From assembly GCA_021904315.1 (NCBI GenBank), contig CM038912.1, positions 8,333,061 through 8,397,060 on the forward strand: DNA of 64,000 nt, given 5' to 3'. The notes under the pieces were generated by a model that was given only the letters and a program-made list of their open reading frames with translations, was not told the origin of the DNA and searched no databases. Within the stretch, counting starts at the first letter, position 1. The number at the start of each line of letters is the position of its first letter. Of this stretch, positions 13,781 through 27,256 are shown piece by piece. Made by a program: the position numbers and the translations under genes. This DNA comes from Sphagnum magellanicum. Taxonomy: Eukaryota > Streptophyta > Sphagnopsida > Sphagnales > Sphagnaceae.

Positions 13781-14944
13781 AGGAGTTGATGCCTTGTGGG
13801 GCTTTAACTGTTAAGCTTGTGTTCAAAACAAACCCAAAAAACATAAAAACAAATGCATTTAGTATATGTGCTATTCATTTATGGTTTGCAAATATAGATA
13901 TTCAATTTATTTTAAACTTGTATGTAACTGCAACATATTGCATGTTATATATGACAAAAATAGATAAATTAATAACATCAAAACTACATTTTATCATGAA
14001 AAAAATACATCACAAATAATATAAATGCAAATACAATAATTCAAAAATTAAGTAATGTTTTTCTTAATGCTCAACAAATGGTTACTCAACTTGTTATTTA
14101 TTTTGTGTTTTCTTTATCATTATATCATTCATTTCGAACATTTTAATTCATAAATATTTATGTTTTTAAAGAATGGGCTTTTATGTTAAAATCACAAGTT
14201 ACATTAAATGAATTGAAATCAAATTCAACTAATACAATGTGTTCATTGATCATAAATAAATATATTAATCGTCAATCAATATGAATCATTGTCATTAGCA
14301 AAATTTAATTTTTTGTATAACATTCAAAAAAATAAGATTTCAAAACATCGCAAATTCAAAATTATTAGGTTTGTAAATTATAATAAATATAAAATTATTG
14401 AAAATTGGTTAAGAAAATCATTTTATGTATTCACCATTTTGAAATTCATAAAACTCACAATTTGGAATTAATGTAATTTAACATGATGCATATTGTTAAC
14501 AACTTAATGAAAATTTTAAAATTAAATTTGTTTTCAACTACCAAATGTTATATCCAAATATAAAAGAAATGTGTTAAGGACACGAAAAATCACAAGAACA
14601 AAGGTTAAAAGAAAAGATTTAAGTCTAATTTGCAAACAAAAAATAAAACGAAATTATGTGATTAAAAAATAATAACACAAGAACTAAAAACAATAACACA
14701 AGATGTGCAAAATTAACATGAAAGTAAATCTTTATTATGGTGACATATGCAAACATGAACATGAAAAAAACATAAAAAGGCTATGGTGTAAAATTGTGTC
14801 AAAAATTAATGTTGAACATATTGAAGGAAATGAAGGTTCCTACTCCTATTTTATACCCCTCTGGGGACCTAGTTCAAGGAAGTTTCCAAGGAGATTTCTA
14901 TGTGTGCATCAAATAAAAAAACTTTTTAGGAACCTTCATAACTA

Positions 14945-15125
14945 GAAATCAACTATGAGTTAATTAAAATTTAATTGAAAATTAATTTAAATTTAACTAA
15001 GAATCAACTAGGAATTAATTTAATTTAACTATGAGTTAATTAGGACTTAACTAGGACTTAACTAAAAGTTAACTTAAACTTAACTAAAATTTAATTAAGG
15101 CCTAATTAGGAGTTAACAAAAAATT
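14945..15125. repeat. Degenerate TTAACTA-type short tandem repeat
   Basis: About 180 bp made of variants of an 11-12-bp word such as TTAACTAGGAC and TTAATTAGGA, with both TTAA spacing and purine stretches conserved. It lies about 300 bp before the Helitron-like remnant and resembles a microsatellite-like decay product. Confidence 0.6.
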
Positions 15126-15435
15126 AACTAAAAATTATGGATGGACATTATAGATGAATTCCATCTATTGAAATATGGTGTTTAATGTTTACATCTATCA
15201 CAAAATGGATGATTCAATAGATTCAAAATCAAAACCATTACATCTAACTAACATTTGGATTGACAATATAGATAATGAAATAGATGATCCACATCTTAAA
15301 ATTCCTATAACAAACACAATCAATATTGAACATTATGATTTATAATTTAACTCTATCATTCAATCACGTAATGGATCAAACCAAAAATCACAATTTTTAG
15401 AAGATGAAAATTTCATAAAATCATCATATTCCATG

Positions 15436-17655
15436 ATGATGGAATAACTTGAATATCATAATTTGTTTAGACAATTAAATGAAGAATAAAGATTAATATT
15501 TGATGATGTTATGCATAAAAAACAAATGTACCTTGATACACTCATATGTTTATTTTTTACAAAGGGTGTTGGAACTAGTAAAACTTTTACATTAAAATTC
15601 ATAATTCAAGGGTTATTATGGTTATATAATAAATACATGTTTTTTTATTTAACAAAAACCAAGGCTTTACTTATGGCACCAATAGGTAAAATTGCTTTCA
15701 ATATTGATGGTTTAATAATACATTCAACATTGAACATAACTATCCAACAATCCTTATCTAGTTTACCAAACTTATCATCATATTCATTAAATATGCTTAC
15801 GTGTCAATATGAACATTTACAACTTCTTGTTATAAATGAAATATCATTTTTGGTGTTACATTATTTAATGTTATAGATAATAGGTTAAAGTCCATAAAAT
15901 ACATTCAAAACAATTTTTTTAGTGGTGTTAATGTTATCATGACATATCAAACACCCCTTATGAAAGATAATTGAATCTTTCAAAGTATCAAAGATAATGT
16001 TAATGCATTAACACCAATTTTTTGGCAAACATATGTCCAATGCTATGAACTAAATAAAATTATGTAGGAGTCTAATATGGTTTTTATACAAAATTTGAAC
16101 AAATTTTATATTACAATAAAAAATACAAAGGATATTCAATTTGTAATCGACAACCACCCAATAATTTTGTTATTCTATATTTATTTTATACAAATAAACT
16201 TGTGCAAAAACATAATCAAAATGTTTTCACTAACACATTAAGTCCCACATTTATTTTCAAAGCAATGGACATCAACCATCAATCATGCCCAGCGTCTTAT
16301 AAACTTTCAAATGATTTGAATAAAACTATGGGTTTACATTTTATAATTCATATAAAAATATATATGCTGGTTGAATTATGTGTTGATAATTGTGCAACAT
16401 TTGATGGTCTTGTGAATGGAGTTGATGGCATTTTTAAAACATCAACATATTGTGAAAAAATCATTATATGGATAATGTTTTAAAATTTTAAAATTGGAGC
16501 ACTAATAAATAAATATATATATATATAATAATTATTACAACAATAACATTGAATCAAAATGGACACCAATTAAACCTATCATTAAAGATATAAAAGGTAA
16601 TAAATCCCAATCATTTATCATAACAAGGATTCAATTTCCAATTCAACTTGTAATGGTAAGAAACATTCATCATGCTTAAGGATTATCATTAGATGAATTG
16701 GTTTTTGATCTCACTAACGTTAAAAAACATGAGTTAACATATACAACATTATCCCACATTTGAACAATTTTATTTATTTATTTGTTAACTCCTCTCCAAC
16801 ATGAAATTTTTTATGTAAATCCAAGACTACATATAGAAATGAGTAGATTAAAAACAATTGCAACCTAAATACTGTTAATTTCTAAATAAAAAAACTTACA
16901 TAATTCTCGTGTAATTATATAAGCTTTGAATACAACTTCTTTACACCAACATTATGAAGACATCAATCATGATCATAACCTTCAAATGTTTCATATCTTA
17001 TGTCTTATAAAAACAAGAATACACCATGCATCAACATATGTGCACAAATTTATAAATTCATTGAAGTACTCATATATTGCAATCCATGATGATCATGAAT
17101 TAATGATGATGCATGACATACACATGCACTTAGATTCCTTCAATACAATAACTAATGATGGTTCAAAATATATAGCAATTTTTAATATTAATACATGAAA
17201 AACAATACATATTATATGTGTGTATAAAGTTCATTCATGCCCAATTTTTACATTCCTAAACAATCTTCAAAGTATAATTCAACAATATCCCAAACATTGT
17301 CCAATCTTCAAACTATAATTCAACAATATCCCAAACATTGTCCAATCATCATTATGGGAGATTTTAATGTTGACATTCTAAAAGACAATAATCAAGCCCA
17401 AAAAAAAAAAAAAAACCATGAACAATTATATTTCATGGATAAATTCTAATTGAAATCACAATTTAATGAAAACATTACAAAAGTTGAATCTCAATTAGAC
17501 CATATATGGGCAAATGTCCTTGGAAATGAATGCAAATTTGTTGTAACAAAAGCATATTGGTCATATTTTCACAAACCAACTTATATTGCATTCAAATTAC
17601 CAAACACATTTTCAATATATAACAAAAAACCATTAATGTCTTCATTTATTTAAAG
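15436..17655 (+). mobile_element. Degenerate Helitron with PIF1 helicase and endonuclease-like domain
   Basis: Frames broken by many stops line up as one original protein. 15487-15875: helicase front with a decayed Walker A (GVGTSKTF at the GxGTGKT site), LLMAPIGKIAFN, GLIIHSTLN and a Walker-B-like VINEIS. 16202-16480: KLSNDLNKTMGLHFIIHI and DGLVNGVDGIFKTST, typical of the PIF1-type helicase of Helitrons. About 16630-16765: remains of the last helicase motif (GLSLDELVFD...). 16926-17650: an exonuclease-endonuclease-phosphatase-like segment with MGDFNVDILKD and QLDHIWAN. Helicase joined to such an endonuclease is the Helitron2/Helentron arrangement. The Rep domain and termini were not found. 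The element is inactive. Confidence 0.75.
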
Positions 17656-17659
17656 TGTA

Positions 17660-20026
17660 GTGTTTGTGAAAATATGCATGTAGATGTTACATTTTCCACC
17701 TAATTAATTACTCCCAAAATGTTGGCACCTTGTGACTTGAATTCATATTTTTTCATTTTTTACATGGACCATGTGTAAAAAAATTCATAAATATCAATAA
17801 CAAGACAAAAAAATGGGATGATTTTTTTTATCCACACGTGCACCCATCAAACACCGTAACAAAACATCTTTCATGGAAAACTTAAACACAAAATGTGACA
17901 AATACAAATATAAGAATTGCCAAATTTTCAAACTTCAAAATGAAAATGAGACTAAAAATAAAAATCTTTCCATGTAAATTATATACATTGAATATTGATG
18001 TTTGTTTCAAACATCGAAATACCTCATGCACATTGCTAAAAATTGTGTACATTATCCAAGTTTGAAAAACTTGAAATTTTTTAAATAATATAATTATTTA
18101 CAAATTTTTTATTCATTTGTATGTTTAAAGAAAAGACATTGAAACTATAGTTTCAATTTTTAAATATTCACAATGAATTCTAAGATGGTTAGAAATTTTT
18201 TTTTAAAAAGTACAAATGTAAAAAATATATATTCATGGTCTTTCATAAAGCCAACAAACTTTCATCCAATATAACTCGAGTTCATAGTAAAACATTAAAT
18301 ATAATTATTATTTTTTGAGAAAGCTTCTCGTGGCAGAGCCGTGAGTTAATGAAAGGGGTTCTACATACTTTTGTGCCAAATGGTTCCTTTCATGTATTAG
18401 GTATAATCTCAACATTAAAAGGTAGTATTTGGTGCAATCTCAAATTCAATTTTATGATGTTTTGCATGCATATTTTATGGCATGTGTCTTTGCACCAATG
18501 TGGTCAAGAATGGGAATTCTTTCACTACTAGAAACCAAGACTAAAGGGTTTTTTGTGCAGTTAGAGTTTGAAGATGATGACTATGAGGCATTGCAAAACA
18601 CAAATTCCTTGGAGTTGGCTTGAGTTGTTGAATTCATTTTTTTGCAGTAAATGAAGGGTGCTTCACTCTCTCTCTTTACTATTGGATTGTGAAGATGTCA
18701 TTCTTCATTGAAAGATCAATATATTGGAGACCCGAAGCTTTAATACCTGCAACGATTTTTTTATCTTCTGATTTTTTTGCAGGAAACATTGGATTGGGCA
18801 CCGCAGAAAACAAAAACCAAAAGTGGGTGTTTCAAGAAACAAATGCTCACATAAGCAGGCATTATGTATTTTGAAATGCCTGCCCTTCGTAGAGGAAAAT
18901 TTTTCACATGTAACATGCCCTTCAACTGCACTTTAAATGTTGGCTCAGGTCTTTATGGTTTTAATCCATGCACATTTTTAATGGCATCATGTGCAAACAA
19001 AATCATTTTTAAAAAATAACAATCCTTTGGTTTGTTTTTTTCTCCTTGCACAGTTTGAAGTACCTTGTATCTTGCACAAAGAAGATCATTTCTTTGCACA
19101 TATATTGTAAATTATGCAAATTGAAGGAAACTAGAAATACTGAAATTCATAAACTTAATGCATGTTTCATTTTGGGAATGTATATTTACACAACAAAAAA
19201 AATCAGATTTGGTAATAATACAGAGATTATGAATTATACACAAGTTTTTTGCAGGATATTTTTTAACACCACTTCAGCATTATATCTTCTTGAAATAAAG
19301 ATGCACAATGGATTTCAAGTGGTGCACAGTGAATCTTTAAAAGACAGATTTGTCAGTTTTCTACAAAAGAATTGGGAATTTTTTGGAATTTTTTTTTCAA
19401 GTGTATATTCAACTAATTTTGCTAGTTTTTTTGGGGAAAATGTCGCCAAATTTTCGGTAGAAAAATTTCGCCAGAAAATGGAAGGTAAGAGTCCTTTTTC
19501 TTGGTGACAAGCGTGTTACTGAATGCGTCTTCATTCAGCCTTCAGAGATGCTTACGGCCCGAGCTTCAAGTGTTTGGTATGGAAGTTGAATCCACGGGAT
19601 TTTTGGTCACGTGGTTTCAATCTCACAGGCTTATTTGCGTCTGTTTGCGTGCTGGCTATGCTGCACCAATTGGTGCCATATCGTCTTTTTCTAGAGGTTT
19701 CTGGTTGATGGTCTTTGGTTTTATGTATTCAAGTATGGTTTTTGACTCATGTGTCAAGGTAAGATGCCTAGTGCTTTGCATCGATAAATGTCTAGGAAGG
19801 AGATGCCGGAGTGTCATAGACATCGCTGCGTCTTTTGACTTGCTTCACATTTGCTCGTTGGAGGAAACTCTTAGTTTCTGTTTAACCCCTTCTATAATCC
19901 AGCCGAAAATTTACTTTGTGTTATGGGAAACCCTAAACCTGCTAATGACCTATTTTCCAGGATCTGGATGTAGTAGCAACTGCATAGAGCTGTCCGTCGA
20001 ACTCTTCACTGCATAGTGTTCCGCAG
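17660..20026. other. AT-rich spacer grading into the L5 upstream region
   Basis: No coding frame with recognisable domains. GC rises after about 19500. A telo-box (AAACCCTAA) sits at 19928-19936, about 90 bp before the first recognised L5 exon. Such boxes are common in promoters and first introns of plant ribosomal protein genes. The L5 start exon probably lies in this stretch: in plant L5 genes the first coding exon can be little more than the ATG, and I could not place it. Confidence 0.5.
19928..19936 (+). promoter_or_regulatory. Telo-box upstream of L5
   Basis: Exact AAACCCTAA. Established knowledge: telo-boxes are enriched in regulatory DNA of plant translation genes. Its position next to the L5 copy fits that, but a nine-base match alone is weak evidence. 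Confidence 0.45.
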
Positions 20027-22918
20027 GTGTACGTCAAGTCACACATGACCAAGGCCTACTTCAAAAGGTTTCAAGTCAAGTACAGGCGCAGGTGAGGTCA
20101 GTTTTCTGTAGGCAATCATGTGTGCAATAACGATGCATATATGGTGATCAAAGATTTACATTTGGAGGGTGGGGAGCAATTTGGAGAACCTGCATGTAGG
20201 TACTGTCTGAACCAATCTGTGCATTGCTGTCTTTTTCTGATGTATACTCTCCTGTGTGCATTGTGCAGCTGGGAAAACTGACTATCGGGCCAGGATTCGT
20301 CTTACCACTCAGGACAAGAACAAGTACAACATCCCAAAGTACCGCTATGTTGTCCGATTTGTATCCTCTGTTGTTAAGTCCTTGTTTAGATTAGTCTGAG
20401 AATCCTGCTTTGCCTTATAACAGCCATATGTGTTTCTTTCTTTCACATTTCATTACCTGGAGTTGTCTGCCTCTTGAATATGAATTCATTTTTTCATATT
20501 CTGTGTGATAACTTGTGTATGACTGTTGGATTCTGTTAGGGATTCTATTCCTTGTGATCTAGGTGGCACTCTCTGAATTTTGAGTGAGACTGACAGTGTC
20601 TGCACATAAGTCCAATTTTCTTTGTAATCTCTTCATTAATAGTTGATTTGAGTGGCAGGAAAACGTGACGTGTAGTGCCCCTGCATGACTGCCTGTCTCC
20701 AGTTTTTGAATCCTAATGTGTTATGTCAATTCTGCTTCACTAGTCGTGTACGTTGGAACCTGAATAGTATATGCATCTGTTCCTTGACATTTATTTCTCC
20801 AGACCAGCAAAGACATCGTGGCTCAAATCACCTATGCCACTCTTGCTGGTGACATTGTGCTGACTGCTGCCTATGCCCATGAGCTTCCACACTATGGCTT
20901 GAAGGGTGGTTTCACCAATTATGCTGCTGGTATGTGTTCTGTGTGCCAGTCCAAAATAATCTTTGAAAGCACCTGGAGCAAGTAGCTATTGGCACTTCTG
21001 TGCCTGGCAAGCAATGCTTGTAATCGCCTTCCCCCAGCTCCACTTTCAGTAATGGATGGGTTGGGTGTGTCTTATGGTGGTCCATCACAGCTTATTGCAC
21101 AGGTCTTCTGCTGGCTTGACGTCACTTGAAGGAGTTTGAGCTTGATGAGGACTACCCAGGCAATGAAATGGTTTGTGATTTATTTGGTTATTGCATGCAA
21201 ATTCTGTTATTTGATGTTTGTAGAATTGCTTCTGACTCATGGGCACATTGGGTTCATAGCTGCAATGACAGGTTTTTGAAGTCACTTAATAGTAGTGGCA
21301 GCCACAGCAATATCTACCATGTGTAGGCCAGAATTAGGTTGATATTTTGATGTTTTGGTTGTTCCTGTCTGCAGGCTACTGGTGAGGACTTCAATGTTGA
21401 GGAGGGTGAGGGCAAACGGCCATTTAGGGCTCTTCTTGATGTGGGTTTGGTCAGGACTACAACTGGAAACAGAGTTTTTGGTGCCCTGAAGGTACCTTTC
21501 CACGTTTTTTTGGGTGCATTTTCTCATAGTAAGGTTTACTAGTGTCAGGATTTGTTCATTATTTGGCATCTTATCTAGTCCAGTACTTGTCCAGTAATCC
21601 TAGATCTGTATCATAATATGGACAGTCCTTATGTATATCTTTGTGAATTTCCCTAATTCCTCTTTGTTTACTTGAAAGCTCTCTCTAGGGAAATTGCATA
21701 TAGCATAAATTATCTTCTAAAAGAGGACTAAAGGATTCTCTGTTTACTCTGAAAATGAGAGAACAAATCTCTGTGGATATTATGTCGTGTGCACTAATGT
21801 ATTCTCAATGTTGGGAGTTGCTTTATCAGTGGGAATCATCTCATGGGCTTCCATTCTTTCTGCTTCTTACATGGCTGGGTGTTTACGTATTGTTTTACTG
21901 CTTTGCTCAGCTGCTTTTCTATTTCTTCTATTTTTGGTTTTATGTGCTTGTTGTCAAGGGAACCTCTTTGGCTGTAGTGCCAACTCAGTTACTATTTTCC
22001 TGATGTCCAGGAAACAAATGTGGAGACATTTGAAGTAGCTTACCTGGATTCTGATTCTTTTGCAATGTGCACTCTTGGATACCTGGCCACACATGATGTG
22101 GATGCTGATGCAGCATCTATGGCTTCATCAGTTTGAACCCTAAACCCTATAATGGACTCTGCGTGAGATTAAGAAGTAATTCAGCTTGTTTAGCATCACT
22201 CTGATCACTTTTTAAATACAGGGTGCTTTGGATGGAGGTTTGGACATTCCCCATAGTGAGAAGAGGTTTGCGGGTTTTAGCAAAGAGGACAAGAGTTTGA
22301 ATGCTGAAACTCACTGCAAGTACATCCTGGGTGGTCACATTGCTGACTACATGAAGGTTCAGTTTCTCTCTTTCCAAGCTGCCATGACTTCACCTAGCAC
22401 TACTTTTAGGTGAAACGTTTTACAAATGATATTGTCCTTCACCCACAAGAAAGTCTCCAGAGGCAACAATACTGATTCTCTTTGGGGGAATGGGCTACAG
22501 CTTTTGAAGGAGGAAGAGCCTGAGAAGTACCAAGCCCATTTCAGTGGGCTGCTGAAAGAAGGCTTGGAGGCTGATGATCTTGCAGAGATGTACACCAGTG
22601 TGCATGCGGCCATTCGTGCTGACCCAACTGCCCAGCTAACTGAGAAGAATGCTCCTACTGAGAAGAAAATGTGAATTGCTGCCTCCTGATATAGCTTTAC
22701 TAAATTGTGGCTACATCCAGTGCCATATCTAGATGTCCAGCTGCAAACTTTCAGTTATGTATTCTTATCTGCCTGCTTGAAAGGAACAATCTTGAACTAA
22801 TTGAGAACTCATCATAATTTGATGGAACAGCTGGAAGATGAAGAAGTTGTATTATGAGGAGCGAAAGGCAGCCTTGATTTCCCGGCTCAATGCCCTAAAT
22901 GAGAAAGGTGATGAATAA
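20027..22918 (+). pseudogene. RPL5: Ribosomal protein uL18/L5 copy, intron-containing, disrupted
   Basis: L5 binds 5S rRNA in the 60S subunit. Exons: 20027-20091, 20269-20360, 20803-20929, 21091-21170, 21375-21491, 22222-22356, 22501-22670, 22831-22918. They spell a collinear L5: [109 protein letters not shown]. Junctions from the second listed exon onward are in phase with GT-AG ends. Two defects: joining the first two listed exons shifts the frame by one base, and TGA at 21117-21119 replaces the first Arg codon of the conserved GLLLARR. Several otherwise invariant residues also differ (AETHCKYI). Retained introns mean a duplicated, not processed, copy. The ATG exon is not identified. Confidence 0.8.
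22136..22150 (+). repeat. Short telomere-like repeat inside an L5 intron
   Basis: AACCCTAAACCCTAT, two plant telomere-type units, lies 70 bp before the exon at 22222. It could be an interstitial telomeric scar or a telo-box pair. Confidence 0.5.
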
Positions 22919-23869
22919 ACAAACTAGCTGAGAAGGCCCCTTTAGATGAGGAGTTTGGGACAGTAAAGGGAAATATTGATCAATTTTGGCTTATTGTTTG
23001 GCCTCATGTTTGTCATAAAATAAATAATTTTTTAAGGCCGACTAGTTGTGTAAAGCCCTTGAGGACAAGATATAGGAATCAATTCTTGAACCCTTCATAT
23101 GTTATCCCTCTTGCTATCATTATTCTTTTCACCTTTATTATTTCAAGTTACACCTAAACCTCACTCACACCACAGTTCCAAAAAACCAGCGTTTTGAAAT
23201 TTCAAAACCATTAAGATGAACCAGTTTTAATGGTTTTCTTTAAAATCAGATTTATTAAGGTTCAGATTTTGTTGTCCATATGCAGTCTGGCTCTGCAACA
23301 CTGAATTGCACCACTGAACAGAATCACCATTGCTTGTGTTTTGTGAATAGCTCCAGTCTGACTTCTTTGAGTGTGACTTCTGGATTGGCAACGTGGTTCT
23401 CTCTTCGTCATCTTCTTTTCACCCTGGTTGTGCACTACAAGCTTGACACTTGACACTTCTTGGATCTAAATGCATCGTCTGCCACTAGACAGAAGAGGTT
23501 GTAAGGTACATATAGTGTCTTTGAAGTTCAAGCCTTGTTGCAGTTCCTCAATTTCTTTCCACAACTGATTGATGTAGCATGTGGTATATGTAGTTGTGCT
23601 TCAATATTTGGATAGATTTAAGCAGTAATCAAGTAGTAACCTGGTTTTTGAATTCTGCACTGATCAACACTAATGTTTTTGAAGAACTTGTTGCATCAGC
23701 AACTAGAAAGACACTGCAAAATACCTATACTATCTTCAAAGTTTGAACCTTGTTGGAGTTCCTCAATTTCTTTCCACAACTGACTGATGCAGCATGTGTT
23801 ATAAGTAGTAGTGGTTCAAAGAGTGTTGAGGGACTATCCCAACTTGTGGAAGGATGCAAAGGAGCTATC
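22919..23869. other. Intergenic, 3' of L5, no gene seen
   Basis: Likely the 3' untranslated and downstream region of the L5 copy, followed by sequence with a short internal duplication: 'TTGTTGCAGTTCCTCAATTT' near 23532 and a close variant near 23752. No domain-bearing frame. Confidence 0.5.
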
Positions 23870-26800
23870 TCAAGGGGAATTTTCACCATGAACATCAATT
23901 ATGGGAATTTGAGACAGTCTGACTGTCAGTGAAATGCATGCATGATGATTAGCTGCATTTGAAGATTCCATTTTGTGTACACAATGGAAGTGGATTTTGA
24001 ACTTGGAACATGTTCTACTGACATGAGTGAAGCTTCCTAGCAACAACTGATAGGGTATTAGGGGATAATTGTTGAACCTGCTGGGTGGGCAGAGCTTGTC
24101 AAAGAATTATCTTCATGCAGTCACTGTAACATCAGCTGCATGTTGCCTATTTCCATTTGCTTTACTGCATCTCGCTTTGGTAAGCTGAATTCTATCACTC
24201 TTCTTGACTTGCACTCTGACTTTATTGCCCATAGCTCTCTCATTATTCTTGGCTCTTGTTTGTTTCTAGCTTGTAAGTGACAAAATGGATGTCAATTGGA
24301 TATGTACTGCACTGTGTATCAGGTAATCCAATTCGAATCTTGTTGGACCCACTGGTTGAGACAAATTGAGGGTAAATACATTTTTCTGGCTCAAAAGATC
24401 ATTCTCTTAAAATCTCTCCATGTTATTTCCATCATCTCTCCACTCTCCTGGTCAGGTTCATGTTTTTGGTTGTTGTCCTCTTTGTCACCTCCTTCTCTTC
24501 TATGTTTTGTTGAGCTAGCCAGCATCATGACGGAGTCTTCCCATTACTGCCAAGAGCTTATGAAGCTTGTGTGGATGTTATGTTCGCTGGTCACTACCAT
24601 ACATGTTGAAGGTCTCTGAGGATGCTTGTGACTTTTGCTGTTGTTCAAACCACTCTCTCATTATCTCAGAGTCGTGTCTCTTCTTTTCCCATTTGCTAAT
24701 ATGCTGTTAGAACTTCAATCTTGATGACCTTATTGTCAGTTCATCTCTCAATTCTATTCAGGTTGACTTAAATTGTATGTATGGAGATGTTCTCAATGCT
24801 TACAGAGATATCTGTTGTGCCTTTTGACAGACAAATGGGGCCAAACACACCCAGTGCAACATGGATCACCAGCATGGACATACATTAGCACTATTCTCTT
24901 TGGCATACATAATTCACTTGTTGAAGACAGGTACTGCTGCTGATCTCTTTATCTGCTGATCTCTGATACTGAGTCTTATACAAGGGCAAGAGAAACAGAC
25001 ACAGAGCAGCAGGTAGGGCAAATATGCAACTGAGTGTCACCTGAAACTTCATCTTTCTATGTTTCTACAGGTCTATTCTGCTGACTCAAGCCTCTTTTTG
25101 TATGCAGATTCCAAAGTGTCAACTGTGACATGCAGTTTGTCAAGGTTAAAGAGTCGTTAAATTGGTGATCACCCCAATTTTCCATTCCAGTATGGTCTCA
25201 GTTGACCTCATCCTGATGAAGATTGAAGACCCTGTATTTCTTTCAAAGCAGTGAAGTGGAGATGCAAACTGTTGCTCTCCCTCACTTATTGTTCTCTACT
25301 TTTCTTCTTGTCACAGACTAGAGATATTCAATTCCTTCAAACTTGTCTTCATCATCATTATGCATTTCCTCCTTTTCAATTCCAGTATGCAGCTGCCTGA
25401 AGTGGGAAATTGAAGTTTGGGACGGGCCCCTAGTTTGCACTACATAATTTACTGAGGTTGTTATGTTGATTAATATTCGGTCTTAGCTTCTTACCTACCT
25501 ATCCTCCTCTCATCACACTAATTGAAAAGATCCATTTGGTCAATGTTGTGTCTAGTTCCAGATGTCAGTTCAACTTGCACTGAGACAGAGAAATTGGTTC
25601 AGTCCAGACTAGAGCACCTGGAAAACAGCTGAGGCACCCATCACCAGAAGCAGGTCACCTTGCACTGACACAAAGAAATTAGTTCAGTACAGACTGCAGC
25701 ATCTGGACAACAGCTAAGGTACCCATCACCAGAAGCAAGTCACCTTGCACTGACACAAAGAAATTAGTTCTGTTCAGACTGGAGCACCTGGACAACAGCT
25801 GAGGCACCCGAAACCAGAAGCAAGTCACCTTGCACTGACACAAAGAAATTAGTTCAGTCCAGACTGCAGCATCTGGACAACAGCTGAGGTACTCATCACC
25901 AGAAGCAAGTCACCTTGCACTGACACAACAAAATTAGTTCAGTGCAGACTGGAGCATCTGGGCAACAGCTGAGGCACCCATCACTAGAAGCAAGTCACCT
26001 TGCACTGACACGAAGAAATTAGTTCAGTACAGACTGCAGCATGTGGACAACAGCTGAGGTACCCATCACCAGAAGCATGTCCCTTGCACTGACACAGAAA
26101 TTAGTTCAGTACAGACTATTATAAACTACGAGATGAACATCCAACTGCTGCACCTAGGTACCCATAGCTATTCTCTAATCTGACATGCTTAGGGCTCAAA
26201 CAAACACTAGGAGAGCAGCACTGCTCTCACTCTGGAACACTCTTCATTTTTTCCATCCCACCCAAAATACTTACGCTGTCCTTATTGTCACCCCGGAATG
26301 AATCCTCTGAACCTGAGAAAGGCCCTACCTTTGCCATGGCCTTCAGTGGAGCCGAGTAGCCAGTGGGTCCACTTGTATTGCATCCATATATCAAATGCAC
26401 AGCTAGAGTAGTGGCTGCATTGTCATCTTTCCTTTCAGCTGAGACCAGCGTATGAAGGCAGATGTTTAACACAGAAATTGGAGTCAATACATATGAGTAC
26501 GGCTCAATCCTTGAATCTGGACGACCACTTGCATTTCCAATTAGGTAAGGAGACAATCTGCAGGGATGGGGCACTGGAGAAACTTTCAACTACATAGTCA
26601 GCCAAACTGCCACTCTACCCCTGGCATTTTCCATATCTGTCCATTCCTTTGACAACACGAACATAATTTTTTTGAAGGATAGGAGAGGCCTTGTTCTCGT
26701 GTCCAGCCAAAAAAACAAGGGTGATGAGGGCAGCTTGCAGTCTCGTCACAGTTGCAGCGACACAAGTTACTAATAATCAGGCCCCTGAATTTCTGTTTTC

Positions 26801-27256
26801 TCATTGCTCACTTCAAATGCAGCGAATAGAAGTGGCGAACAGGCATATGTACGAGAAGGCAAACCGATCGGTAGCGCATTCGCGTCTGAGGTGGGGCCCG
26901 CTAAGCGGATTCGCTAAGGTTATCGCTTGCCTCCTAAGAGACAAATAGCTGGGGCTACTGTGTCCACACAGAACGTGTGGTTCTGCCCTGTTGCTTTACC
27001 CGCTCTTTCGCCTCTTCTTTTTGCTGCACGAGTAGTCTGCCGGCCCTGACTTGCGGCGTCGGAGCTGAAGGTGGCTTTTGCATTTCCTACCGATTGTTCA
27101 GCAACATCTCCCATCCTTCTTCTTCTGCTGGTGCACCAAGGTCAGATCGCGCGACCGCCTTGCAAGCTGACGAAGAGGCGAACCACGGCCACTACCCGCC
27201 ACTGTCTGATGTTTGTGCTCCCATACTGCATCGATCCAGCTAGCACAAGGGGAATT
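23870..27256. repeat. Tandem segmental duplication, first copy (about 3.4 kb)
   Basis: The sequence from CTCAAGGGGAATTTTCACCA at about 23870 through CGATCCAGCTAGCACA at about 27247 is repeated directly from about 27257. The copies are nearly identical by eye over most of their length. Minus-strand frames at 26227-26589 and 26598-26804 are shared by both copies and have no known domain. No function is assigned. Confidence 0.88.
25574..26110. repeat. 85-bp minisatellite, seven units
   Basis: Units start with CTTGCACTGA at 25574, 25659, 25744, 25829, 25914, 25999 and 26083. Each carries AGAAATTAGTTCAGT, AGACTGCAGCA and a CCCATCACCAGAAGCA stretch. The last unit is short. Confidence 0.9.

Noticed and set aside
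19046..20016. Frames of 153-171 residues before L5
   Set aside because: No known domain; overlap the region expected to hold the L5 promoter and first intron.
22010..22136. Exon-like stretch inside an L5 intron (after TGTCCAG, open for about 42 residues)
   Set aside because: L5 exons on both sides join in phase without it and the family has no residues there.
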